A stretch of DNA of 64,000 nucleotides from Haloglomus irregulare. GTDB taxonomy: Archaea; Halobacteriota; Halobacteria; Halobacteriales; Haloarculaceae. Made by a program: the position numbers and the translations under genes. Every line of letters starts with the position of its first letter. The stretch's first letter is position 1. Under the pieces are notes generated by a model, which was given only the letters and a program-made list of their open reading frames with translations, had not been told where the DNA came from and did not search any database. Where the stretch lies: NCBI RefSeq assembly GCF_007421925.1, contig NZ_QMDX01000004.1:1-64000 (forward strand), read 5' to 3'. Below, piece by piece: positions 18,121 through 25,896 of the stretch.

Positions 18121-18447
18121 TCAGTTGTACTCCCGCCAGCGGTTACCACACTCCTTGCACTTGAAGAACCGTGTCGGCGGCTCGTCGGCCGACCCGGTCT
18201 GCTTGATGCTGTACCAGGCGGCGGTGTGGTCACACTCGTCGCAGTGGACGCTGTCGTCGGTCGGCTTCCCCTCGAACTCGGCGCCCGCCTCCGTCTCGAT
18301 GACGTCGTTCGTCGACTGCTCCTCGGTGGAGACGAACTCGGCGGCCCGCTCGGCGTCGCGGGTCTGACGGGCCCCGCAGGACGAGCAGACCATCTCGCCG
18401 TCCTCGGCGTGCATCAGCGAGCCGCAGTCGTCACAGAACTCGACCAT
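18121..18447 (-). CDS. tfs: Transcription factor S (TFS / TFIIS-like cleavage factor)
   Basis: 108 residues with two zinc ribbons. The N-terminal ribbon uses C5, C8, C21 and C24. The C-terminal one uses CDEC and CKEC. The acidic hairpin is present as ADEPPTRFFKC, whose D-E pair enters the RNA polymerase secondary channel and drives cleavage of backtracked RNA. The linker is Glu-rich. Length and layout match single-copy archaeal TFS. It follows, on the same strand, a pair of acidic zinc-ribbon and coiled-coil genes. Confidence 0.95.
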   Translation of the reverse strand: MVEFCDDCGSLMHAEDGEMVCSSCGARQTRDAERAAEFVSTEEQSTNDVIETEAGAEFEGKPTDDSVHCDECDHTAAWYSIKQTGSADEPPTRFFKCKECGNRWREYN

Positions 18448-18486
18448 ACCGGAGGGACGTGGCGGGGGCGGAAAAGCGGCCCCGGT

Positions 18487-19014
18487 TCAGTCGTCCTCGC
18501 CCGACTCCGCCGTCGTCGGGTCGCCGGGTTCCAGTTCCGGCTCGCTGCGGCCGGCGATGGCGCTGATGTCGCTGTGCTCGCGGCGGGCCACGACGGGGCA
18601 GTTCCGCATCTTGAACCGCTCCGTGTCCACCAGTTCGACGATCTCGCCGTCCGGGAAGCCACAGGCGACGTTCGGCGGGTCCGAGAAGTACTCGCACTGC
18701 TCGCAGTAGGCTCGCTTCCTGACTACTGTCTCCCCACTCGTGGGCGCGTCCTCCCCCTCGAGAGGGGCGCTCCCGGCGTCGAACTCCGGGCCCGTGTCCG
18801 GCTCACTCGCCCCGGCCGTCGCCGACCCTTCGAGTTCCGCCCAGACGTCCTCGTCGTCCACCCCGTCGGTCTCGACCTCGGTGAACAGCGCATCCTCCGG
18901 GGCGTCGGCCCCGCCCGTGCCGTCGTCGAGGTCGAACTCCGAGAAGGGGTCGTCCCCGGTCTCGACGTCGGCGTACGGGTCCGCCTCCTCCTCGACGGTG
19001 TCGTCGTCGCTCAT
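18487..19014 (-). CDS. Acidic protein with a C-terminal cysteine cluster
   Basis: 175 residues of unknown function. The first about 95 residues are very acidic and probably disordered (DDDTVEEEADPYADVETGDD is typical). The second half carries CEQCEYFSDPPNVACGFPDG and later RNCPVVARRE, a possible four-Cys metal site. The start overlaps the stop of the upstream coiled-coil gene by 4 nt, so the pair is translationally coupled and may work together. No family recognised with certainty. Confidence 0.75.
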   Translation of the reverse strand: MSDDDTVEEEADPYADVETGDDPFSEFDLDDGTGGADAPEDALFTEVETDGVDDEDVWAELEGSATAGASEPDTGPEFDAGSAPLEGEDAPTSGETVVRKRAYCEQCEYFSDPPNVACGFPDGEIVELVDTERFKMRNCPVVARREHSDISAIAGRSEPELEPGDPTTAESGEDD

Positions 19015-19958
19015 CGGTCCCCCCCGTCCGTGCTCACCGCGCCGTCACCGCCCCCCCCGGGGTCGACCCCGGACCCCTCGTCCGTGCCGAGGTCGGACAG
19101 CTCCGAGCCGACCCCCCCGTCGTCGACCGCGCCCCCGTCGGGCTCGGTGCCGCCGCGTTCACCGGGTCCGACCAGTCGCGGCGGGGACCCGAACACTCCG
19201 CCCGAGCCCTCGACGAGCCCGCCGAAGGGGCTTCGGCAGTGCGGACATTCGGCCTCCGGCAGCAGACCGATGCTGACCGTCTCGCCACAGCTCTCACATC
19301 TCGCCTCGTCGGCGCCCCGCCGCGCCGCGGCGCGCTTGATCTCCATCAGCGTCTCGTCACCGACGTCGTCCGGGGCGTCACGGAGCCGCACGACGACCCG
19401 GGCCAGCGTGTCCAGCTTGCCTTCGAGGTCGCTCACCCGTGCCGCGAGGTCGTCCCCCTCGCCCGTCTCCTGGAGCTTCTGTATCTCGGCCCGGACCTCG
19501 CCCAGGCCGGCCGCCAGCTCGTCGAGCCGTTCGAACGCCTCGTGGTCGTGGTCGGCCGAAGCCTTCCCACCGACCTCGCCCTTGAGCTGGACGACCCGGC
19601 GGCGGACGTCATCGAGCTTCTCATCGAACTCCGCCTCGAGCGCGTCGGCGCGTTCGCTCATCCGGGTCTCCGCCTGCCGGATGATGGCGTCCTCATCGAC
19701 CGTGGCTCCCGCGAGGGCGTCCTCGACCTCCCCGCGGACGGCCTCCTCGACGTCGACGGCGTCCTCATCGATGGTGTCGGCCAGTTCGGCGGCGGTCCCG
19801 TCGTCGGCGTCGGCGGCGACCCGGTAGCTCCCGACGAGCTGCAGCACCAGCTCCGACTCGTCCACGTCAAGTTCCGCGGCGCGGTCGGCGAGCCACTCGT
19901 CGAGGGCCGCCGGGAGATCCAGCGAGAGCGTGCGCCCCTCGGTCGACTCGGAGTCCAT
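19011..19958 (-). CDS. Coiled-coil protein with N-terminal RHH-like segment and C-terminal zinc finger
   Basis: 315 residues. Residues about 8-40 (LSLDLPAALDEWLADRAAEL) look like the strand-helix start of a ribbon-helix-helix or related domain. A long coiled coil spans about 65-215 (MSERADALEAEFDEKLDDVR; VSDLEGKLDTLARVVVRLRD). A zinc finger follows: CESCGETVSIGLLPEAECPH with CxxC and a second CPHC. The C-terminal tail is rich in Gly and Asp. It could be a DNA-binding or structural scaffold. Transcription should start at the TATA box at 19981-19991. It is coupled to the Cys-cluster gene downstream. Confidence 0.75.
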   Translation of the reverse strand: MDSESTEGRTLSLDLPAALDEWLADRAAELDVDESELVLQLVGSYRVAADADDGTAAELADTIDEDAVDVEEAVRGEVEDALAGATVDEDAIIRQAETRMSERADALEAEFDEKLDDVRRRVVQLKGEVGGKASADHDHEAFERLDELAAGLGEVRAEIQKLQETGEGDDLAARVSDLEGKLDTLARVVVRLRDAPDDVGDETLMEIKRAAARRGADEARCESCGETVSIGLLPEAECPHCRSPFGGLVEGSGGVFGSPPRLVGPGERGGTEPDGGAVDDGGVGSELSDLGTDEGSGVDPGGGGDGAVSTDGGDR

Positions 19959-19980
19959 TACCCGGTCTTTGCCGCTGGCC

Positions 19981-19991
19981 CCATTAAAACG
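19981..19991 (-). promoter_or_regulatory. TATA-like box for the coiled-coil/Zn-finger operon
   Basis: On the minus strand the sequence reads CGTTTTAATGG, 23-33 nt before the ATG at 19958, giving a leaderless start. Confidence 0.55.
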
Positions 19992-20051
19992 TTCCTCCGC
20001 CGCTCTCCGGGTATACCGCCGGAATCGGCCGCTGTCGGGCGGTTCCCGGGG

Positions 20052-20888
20052 CTACCGGATCTTGCGGACGTCACTGATGTCGAACCCGGAGTCGCCGATC
20101 TCCGCCTCGAAGCGGACGATGTTCTCGTCCTCGATGCGGGAGAGCACGCCCCGGAACTGGCGGACGACCATCGTCCGGGCCCGGGTGGAGCCGCCGGACT
20201 CCCACTCGAACAGCAGCGTGCCGTCCGCGGCGTCCATCAGTTGCCCGTGCTGGACCCTCGAGAGCGTCTCCATGCTGGCGTGGACCAGGATGAGGCCCTG
20301 CCAGCCGAACGCGGCCCGCGAGATACCCTTCAGGATGACGGGGATGTCCTCCCAGGAGATGTCGTCGCCGGAGGCGGCGACGAGGTCGGTCAGCGAGTCG
20401 ATGACGACGACGTTGTTGGCGGCGCTGGCGGAGAGCCGGTCGCCGAGCGCCGACGGGACGGACTGGCGCTCGTCGGTCGCGTTCAGGTCCGAGATCTTCG
20501 CCGTCCGGTCGGAGTACCACTCCCGCGGAACCGGCGACAGCTGGAAGTACTCGCTGGAGAGGTCGTGGAACTCGATCGCGGGGCTACTGGCGTCGACGAT
20601 GTCGTCGTCCATCGCCAGCGACATCTCGCGGCGCACCTTCCGCTCGCCGGCGGTAAAGGAGAGGTAGTGGACCTCGTCGGGCGCGACCGCCCCCGAGGCG
20701 AGGTCGCCGTAGTAGAGGTCGAACATCTCGGGGTCGGACTGCAGGAGCCCGTTCATCACCGTACTCGTGTAGATGAACTCCCGGGCGCCGGCCCCTACCT
20801 CCCCGGAGAGGAGCACGACGCTCCCGGCGGGGGCGCCCCCGCCGATGGTCGTGTCGAGCCGCCGGATGCCGAACGGGATACGGTCCAT
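20052..20888 (-). CDS. RAD55/KaiC-like RecA-fold protein with degenerate P-loop
   Basis: 278 residues. The overall RecA fold of KaiC/RAD55-like haloarchaeal regulators is seen: FGIRRLDTTIGGGAPAGSV and Walker B NVVVIDSLTDL. The Walker A, however, reads GEVGAGAREF, so the expected GK[S/T] is GAR. The catalytic Lys is absent, and ATP hydrolysis is unlikely in the usual way. HTR-like family members are thought to regulate motility or gas vesicle genes. A TATA-like box (20911-20922) lies 23-30 nt upstream of the ATG. Its gene follows the winged-helix gene and could be read from its own promoter. Confidence 0.75.
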   Translation of the reverse strand: MDRIPFGIRRLDTTIGGGAPAGSVVLLSGEVGAGAREFIYTSTVMNGLLQSDPEMFDLYYGDLASGAVAPDEVHYLSFTAGERKVRREMSLAMDDDIVDASSPAIEFHDLSSEYFQLSPVPREWYSDRTAKISDLNATDERQSVPSALGDRLSASAANNVVVIDSLTDLVAASGDDISWEDIPVILKGISRAAFGWQGLILVHASMETLSRVQHGQLMDAADGTLLFEWESGGSTRARTMVVRQFRGVLSRIEDENIVRFEAEIGDSGFDISDVRKIR

Positions 20889-20910
20889 GGTTCATCCTCT
20901 GCGGGTCCAG

Positions 20911-20922
20911 GGTTAAATATCC
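20911..20922 (-). promoter_or_regulatory. TATA-like box for the RAD55-like gene
   Basis: On the minus strand it reads GGATATTTAACC, 23-34 nt before the ATG at 20888. It overlaps the stop of the upstream winged-helix gene, so the RAD55-like gene probably has its own leaderless transcript. Confidence 0.55.
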
Positions 20923-21308
20923 GTGTCGGGAACCGGCCCGCCGGGCTGGCGCCCATCCGCCGTGAGCAGCGGACCGTCCCCGGACTGGTCGAGGCTCTCG
21001 TCGACGACCGACAGGAACCCCTCCATGTTCGCCCCGGCCTCGTACCCCCCGTCGGCGTCCCGGAGGACGTCGTGCGCGACCAGCCGGGGGAGGTGGTCGC
21101 GCTCGAGGGCGCCCTTGACCGAACCCGCGCTGCGCCCGCCCAGTTTCCCCGGGGGGCGCCCGTGCTCCGCGGCCGCGGTCATCGTCGCGAGCTCGCCGCT
21201 GGAGACCGGTTCGTCGGCTGCCTCCACCGCCACGGCCGCGGCGACTCGCCGGCTGGCGCTCAGCAGGTCGAACGCGACGAGCGGGGCCAGGTCCTGCATC
21301 TCCGACAC
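20913..21308 (-). CDS. Small winged-helix-like protein (DUF7344-type)
   Basis: 131 residues. MQDLAPLVAFDLLSASRRVA, VSSGELATMTAAAE, LERDHLPRLVAHDVLR and DADGGYEAG have the order of a haloarchaeal winged-helix domain: helix, conserved R-R, second helix, recognition-helix region and wing. Such small wHTH proteins are presumed DNA-binding regulators. The GTG at 21308 is chosen because the TATA-like box lies 23-33 nt upstream. A longer frame starting at 21368 would swallow that promoter. Confidence 0.65.
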   Translation of the reverse strand: MSEMQDLAPLVAFDLLSASRRVAAAVAVEAADEPVSSGELATMTAAAEHGRPPGKLGGRSAGSVKGALERDHLPRLVAHDVLRDADGGYEAGANMEGFLSVVDESLDQSGDGPLLTADGRQPGGPVPDTDI

Positions 21309-21330
21309 GTTCCCCGCTGTTGACCGGCGG

Positions 21331-21341
21331 CTGATAAATCC
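21331..21341 (-). promoter_or_regulatory. TATA-like box for the winged-helix gene
   Basis: On the minus strand GGATTTATCAG, 23-33 nt before the GTG at 21308. This is the main reason for choosing that start. Confidence 0.55.
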
Positions 21342-21384
21342 GACGACTACGCGCCCGCCAGCCGTCATGGCCGCCGGTCCCGGT

Positions 21385-21873
21385 TCAGCGGACGACGGTC
21401 ACCGGCACGGTGGACCGGCGGACCACGGTCTCCGCGACACTGCCGAGGAGCACCCGCGAGAGCCCGGACCGCCCGTGCGAGCCCATCACGACGTGGTCGA
21501 TGTCGCGATCCTCGTCCTCGGTGTACTCGACGATGAGCCGGGACGGGTTGCCGACCTCCGTCGTCGTCTCGAGGTCGACATCGTGGCCGTGGGCCCGCTC
21601 CTCGGCGCCCGCGAACAGCTGGTCGGCCGCCGCCTCGGCCTCCTTGAGCCACTCCTCCGAGGCGGTCGGGATACCGGCCTGCGCGCCGTAGCCCGCTCGG
21701 GCCGGGTTGATGACGTGCAGCAGGGTCAGCGTTGCCCCCTCAAACTCCGAGAGGGCGTGCTCCAGCGCCTCGGTCGACTGGTCGGAGCGGTCGATGGGGA
21801 CGAGCACGTGCTTTCCCCCGTCGCGGTCGGTCCCGGTCGCGTCCTCGCTCTCGGCGTCGGTCCCGTCGCTCAT
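21385..21873 (-). CDS. Universal stress protein (UspA family)
   Basis: 162 residues with an acidic N-terminal extension of about 22 residues, then HVLVPIDRSDQSTEALEHAL, the first strand and helix of the Usp fold. The ATP-binding signature GSHGRSGLSRVLLGSVAE (G-x2-G-x9-G-S) and the last strand VPVTVV are present, so this is an ATP-binding UspA. The role in the cell is general stress response. It is divergent from the photolyase gene. Confidence 0.9.
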   Translation of the reverse strand: MSDGTDAESEDATGTDRDGGKHVLVPIDRSDQSTEALEHALSEFEGATLTLLHVINPARAGYGAQAGIPTASEEWLKEAEAAADQLFAGAEERAHGHDVDLETTTEVGNPSRLIVEYTEDEDRDIDHVVMGSHGRSGLSRVLLGSVAETVVRRSTVPVTVVR

Positions 21874-22011
21874 ACCCGGCGGTGCGACGCCGCGGGTGGT
21901 AAATCGTCCGGGTGTCGGGTCCGCCCCCCGGCCCCCGTCCGGCGGCCACTGGAATCGGATGACGGCGTGGACGACCCGAACCTGTATGCGGGAGTCGTGA
22001 GTAGATGGGGT

Positions 22012-23454
22012 ATGCGCCTTCACTGGCACCGGAGCGACCTGCGGCTCGTTGACAACCGGGGGCTGGCCGCCGCGGCGGGGGCCGAGGGGGCGGACCCGGC
22101 GCCCGGGGACGGCCCGGCGCTCGGACTGTTCGTCTTCGACGACGCCGTCCTTGACCACGCCTCCCCGCCGCGGGTGGCCTACATGCTCGACGCGGTCGAC
22201 TCCCTCCGGGAGTCCTACCGTGACCACGGTGGCGACCTCCTCCTCCGACGGGGGGACCCCACCAGCGTCCTCCCGGCGGTCGCCGACGCACACGACGCGA
22301 CCGGCGTCGTCTGGAACCGCGCCTACTCCGGGTTGGGCCGCGAGCGCGACGACGCCGTCCGGGCGGCGCTCGACGACGCCGGCGTCCCGGTCGCCGCCTA
22401 CCACGACGCGCTCCATCACGAACCCGGCTCCATCACCACCAACGCCGGGGAGCCGTACTCAGTCTACAGCTACTTCTGGAAGAAGTGGCGCGACCGGGAG
22501 AAGGCCGACCCCTACCCGGCCCCGGGGACGGGCGCCCTCGCGACGCCCGACGACCCCGGCGACCTCCCGACGGCCGCCGACCTCGGCTTCGACTCGCCCG
22601 AGGCGGACGTCCCCGCGGCGGGCCACGCGGCCGCCCGCGAGCGGCTCGACGAGTTCCTCGCCGGCGACGTCTACGACTACGCCGACCGCCGCGACTACCC
22701 CGCCGACCGCTGTACCTCACGGCTCTCCGTCCACCTCCGCTGGGGCACCATCGGCGTCCGCGAGGTGTCCGCGGCGATCCGCGAGGCAAAGGCCGACGCC
22801 CCCTCCGAGGACGCCCGCGAGTCCGTCGAGGAGTTCCGCGGCGAACTCGCCTGGCGGGAGTTCTACCACCACGTCCTCAACTTCAACCCGGAGGTCGTGA
22901 CGGAGAACTACAAGGAGTACGAGGAGGAGATCGAGTGGCGCGACGACCCCGACGAGATCGCGGCGTGGAAGGCGGGCGAGACGGGCTACCCCATCGTCGA
23001 CGCCGGCATGCGCCAGCTGAAACAGGAGGCGTACATGCACAACCGCGTCCGGATGATCGTCGCAAGCTTCCTCACCAAGGACCTCTGCTGTGACTGGCGC
23101 CACGGCTACGCCCACTTCCGCGAGCGTCTGGTCGACCACAACACCGCCAACGACAACGGCGGCTGGCAGTGGGCCGCCTCCACCGGGACCGACGCCCAGC
23201 CGTACTTCCGCATCTTCAACCCGATGACACAGGGTGAACGCTACGACCCGGCCGCCGAGTACATCAAGCGCTACGTCCCGGAGCTGGAGGGCGTCAACGC
23301 CGACGACATCCACTCCTGGCACGAACTCGGGCTCTCCGAGCGAAACCGGCTCGCGCCGGACTACCCCCACCCGATCGTCGACCACGGCGACCGCCGCGAG
23401 GAGGCGCTCGCGATGTTCAAACGAGCACGCGGGGAGGACCCCGAAGCGGACTGA
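22012..23454 (+). CDS. phr: Deoxyribodipyrimidine photolyase (class I cryptochrome/photolyase family)
   Basis: 480 residues. MRLHWHRSDLRLVDNRGLAA is the start of the antenna-binding Rossmann domain. The FAD domain has SRLSVHLRWGTIGVREV, LAWREFYHHVL, GYPIVDAGMRQLKQ, NRVRMIVASFLTKDL and the flavin-site motif DNGGWQWAASTGTDAQPYFR. These are typical of class I CPD photolyases, which use light energy to reverse UV-induced cyclobutane dimers. Haloarchaea rely on this under strong sun. The ATG at 22012 is used; an in-frame GTG 15 nt upstream is possible. Confidence 0.9.
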   Translation: MRLHWHRSDLRLVDNRGLAAAAGAEGADPAPGDGPALGLFVFDDAVLDHASPPRVAYMLDAVDSLRESYRDHGGDLLLRRGDPTSVLPAVADAHDATGVVWNRAYSGLGRERDDAVRAALDDAGVPVAAYHDALHHEPGSITTNAGEPYSVYSYFWKKWRDREKADPYPAPGTGALATPDDPGDLPTAADLGFDSPEADVPAAGHAAARERLDEFLAGDVYDYADRRDYPADRCTSRLSVHLRWGTIGVREVSAAIREAKADAPSEDARESVEEFRGELAWREFYHHVLNFNPEVVTENYKEYEEEIEWRDDPDEIAAWKAGETGYPIVDAGMRQLKQEAYMHNRVRMIVASFLTKDLCCDWRHGYAHFRERLVDHNTANDNGGWQWAASTGTDAQPYFRIFNPMTQGERYDPAAEYIKRYVPELEGVNADDIHSWHELGLSERNRLAPDYPHPIVDHGDRREEALAMFKRARGEDPEAD

Positions 23455-23458
23455 CGGC

Positions 23459-23478
23459 GTAGCGCGCAACGTCGCTAC
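23459..23478. terminator. Small inverted repeat after the photolyase gene
   Basis: GTAGCG and CGCTAC enclose 8 nt just beyond the photolyase stop, between convergent genes. It could end transcription or be chance; there is no T-run directly after it. Confidence 0.3.
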
Positions 23479-23554
23479 CGGTCATTCTCGACGACAACGG
23501 ATAGAACAGTGCTTCTATCGTGGATATATCGCGTGAATGGCGTGCGTAGCGACC

Positions 23555-24361
23555 CTATCCGGTCCGGAAGGAGAGGTCCAGGGTACTCGCCGAGTGGGTG
23601 AGCGACCCCATCGAGATGACGTCGACGCCGGTCGCCGCGTACGCCGGCACGTCGGCGACGGTGATGCCGCCGGAGGCCTCCGCCAGCGTGTCCGCGGGCA
23701 GCGACGCGACGGCGTCCTCCGTCGTCGCGGGGTCCATGTTGTCCAGCAGGACGATGTCGGCGCCGGCCGCGGCCGCCTCCGGGGCGTCCGCGGGGTCGTC
23801 GACCTCGACCTCGATCTTCGTGGCGAACGACGCCCGCTCGCGGAACTCCTCCACCGCGCCGGAGAGGCCCATCTCCGCGATATGGTTGTCCTTCACCATC
23901 ACCATATGCGAGAGGTCGAGCCGGTGGGTGTCGCCGCCGCCGGCGACGATGGCGCGCTTCTCGAGTCCGCGCAACCCGGGCGTGGTCTTGCGGGTGCCAG
24001 CGACCCGGACGTCGTCGTCGACCTCTCGGGTGGCGTCGACGGCCCGGCGGGTCCGGGTCGCGATACCCGAGGCGTGGCCGGCGAGGTTGACCGCGGTCCG
24101 CTCGGCCCGGAGCGTGGCCTTGGCGGCGCCCTCGGTCCGCATGACCTCGGTTCCGGGGTCGACGGTCGCCCCCTCCGGCGCGCGCTCGACGACGTCGACA
24201 TCGAGATGTTCGAAGACGGCCGCGGCGGCCCCCAGTCCCGCCACCACGCCGGGCTCCTTCGCCACGAGGCGGCCGGTCGTCTCCCCGGGCACCTCGTTGG
24301 TCACGTCGTGGTGGCCGACGTCCTCGCGGAGCCACCGTTCGATGCGCTCCGGGCCGAACAT
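23555..24361 (-). CDS. nadC: Nicotinate-nucleotide pyrophosphorylase (quinolinate phosphoribosyltransferase)
   Basis: 268 residues. It joins quinolinate and PRPP to give nicotinate mononucleotide, the last step of the de novo branch. Signatures seen: RLVAKEPGVVAGL, GTRKTTPGLRGLEKRA (PRPP/quinolinate site), GGGDTHRLDLSHMVMVKDNH, VEVDDP, IVLLDNM and EASGGIT. Start ATG 24361 lies two nt after the nadB stop, so the genes are co-translated. Last gene of the nadABC operon, and its stop faces the photolyase gene. Confidence 0.95.
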   Translation of the reverse strand: MFGPERIERWLREDVGHHDVTNEVPGETTGRLVAKEPGVVAGLGAAAAVFEHLDVDVVERAPEGATVDPGTEVMRTEGAAKATLRAERTAVNLAGHASGIATRTRRAVDATREVDDDVRVAGTRKTTPGLRGLEKRAIVAGGGDTHRLDLSHMVMVKDNHIAEMGLSGAVEEFRERASFATKIEVEVDDPADAPEAAAAGADIVLLDNMDPATTEDAVASLPADTLAEASGGITVADVPAYAATGVDVISMGSLTHSASTLDLSFRTG

Positions 24362-24363
24362 CG

Positions 24364-25893
24364 TCAGTCCCCGTCCGCCTCGGCCTCGGGGGCCACCGCC
24401 GACGGTTCGAGGTAGTGACAGCCCTTCGACTCGGGGTTCTCGCTCGCGGCACGGGTGACCAGCAGCGCCACGATGGTCGCAGACCGGAGTTCGTAGAGGC
24501 CACGCGCCGTGCGGGTCCGGACGTAGGCGTCGACCTCGCCCTTCAGCCGGCGGAGGACGCCCTGGGCGCGCGAGAGGTCCTCGCCGTTGCGCGAGAGGCC
24601 GACGTACTCGCCCATCACGCGGCGCAGCCGGACGAACTTGTCGCGGGCGAAGTTGCCCGGGAGCGCCGGGTCGCGGTTGAGCAGGTCCGGCGCCTCGACG
24701 ACCGCGGGCTCGCCGGCGTCGGCGGCCGTCTCGCCGGCGCGCAGACCCCAGACGAGCCCCTCCAGCAGCGATGTCGACGCGAGCCGGTTGGCGCCGTGGA
24801 CGCCGGTCCGGGAGCACTCACCGACCGCGAACAGGCCGTCAAGCGAGGCCCGGCCACGGTCGTCGACGGCGACGCCGCCACAGAGGAAGTGCTCGGCGGG
24901 CGCGATCGGGATACCCTCGGTCCAGTCGACGCCGTTCTCCTCACACTTGTGGACGAGGTCGGGGAACTCGGAGGCGAAGTCCAGCGGCGACACGTCGAGC
25001 GTCACGCCGCCTGTCGCGTCGATCTCCGTCCGGACCGCCCGCGCGACCACGTCCCGCGGCGCGAGCTCGGCGTCCTCGTGGTAGTCGGGCATGAACCGCT
25101 CGCCCTCGGCGTTCCGGAGGAGTCCACCCTCGCCGCGGACGGCCTCGCTGAGGAGGAACGTGTCCTCGCTGTCCGCGCCGGCGTACGCGGTCGGGTGGAA
25201 CTGGACGTACTCCATGTCCGCGACGTCCGCGCCGGCGAGCGCGGCCATCGCGATGCCGTCGCCGGTGGCGCCGTCCGGGTTCGTGGTCCGGGGGTAGAGC
25301 GCGCCGATGCCCCCCGTCGCCAACACCGTGGCGCCGGCGAAGCAGGGCGCGAACTCCCCGTCCCGCTCGAGGATGGCCCCGTGGACCAGCCCCTCGTGGG
25401 TGACCAGCTCCAGCGCGGCGGTGTCCTCCTCGATGGTGACGGCGTCGAGCCCCTGGAGATGCTCCAGCATCGGGGGCAGGATATGCCGGCCGGTGGAGGC
25501 GTTGACGTGGAGGATGCGCGACTCGCTGTGGGCCGCCTCGCGTGCGTAGGCGAACCCATCCGTGTCGGCCCCCTCCTCGGCGGTATCGAAGTCGATGTCG
25601 AGCGTCCCCAGCAGGACGTCCTCGACCGCGTGGGCGGCGTTCCCGACGAGCGTGTCGACCGCCTCGGGGTCGGCCTCGCCGTCGCTGGCCGCCATGATGT
25701 CCTCGCGGAAGGCGTCCGCGTCCTCACGGGTGACGGCGATGCCGCCCTGTGCCCACCAGGAGGAGGCGTCCTCCGGTTCGGTGGCCTTTGTTGCGAGCGT
25801 TACCTCGACGCCGTCCCGGGCCGCCGCCAGTGCCGCAGCACAGCCGGCGATACCCGAGCCGACGATCAGTACGTCGGTCGTTCGCTGGTTCAT
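24364..25893 (-). CDS. nadB: L-aspartate oxidase
   Basis: 509 residues. It oxidises L-aspartate to iminoaspartate with FAD. The N-terminal FAD site is VLIVGSGIAGCAAALAAARD. Other signs are SSWWAQGGIAV, the RHILPPML region, TGGIGALYPRTTNPDGATGD, YVQFHPTAY, the RGEGGLLRN active-site stretch, HFLCGGVAVD and GECSRTGVHGANRLAS. The C-terminal capping helices follow. It lies between nadA (3 nt gap) and nadC (2 nt gap), an arrangement that passes unstable iminoaspartate to quinolinate synthase. Confidence 0.95.
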   Translation of the reverse strand: MNQRTTDVLIVGSGIAGCAAALAAARDGVEVTLATKATEPEDASSWWAQGGIAVTREDADAFREDIMAASDGEADPEAVDTLVGNAAHAVEDVLLGTLDIDFDTAEEGADTDGFAYAREAAHSESRILHVNASTGRHILPPMLEHLQGLDAVTIEEDTAALELVTHEGLVHGAILERDGEFAPCFAGATVLATGGIGALYPRTTNPDGATGDGIAMAALAGADVADMEYVQFHPTAYAGADSEDTFLLSEAVRGEGGLLRNAEGERFMPDYHEDAELAPRDVVARAVRTEIDATGGVTLDVSPLDFASEFPDLVHKCEENGVDWTEGIPIAPAEHFLCGGVAVDDRGRASLDGLFAVGECSRTGVHGANRLASTSLLEGLVWGLRAGETAADAGEPAVVEAPDLLNRDPALPGNFARDKFVRLRRVMGEYVGLSRNGEDLSRAQGVLRRLKGEVDAYVRTRTARGLYELRSATIVALLVTRAASENPESKGCHYLEPSAVAPEAEADGD

Positions 25894-25896
25894 GGG

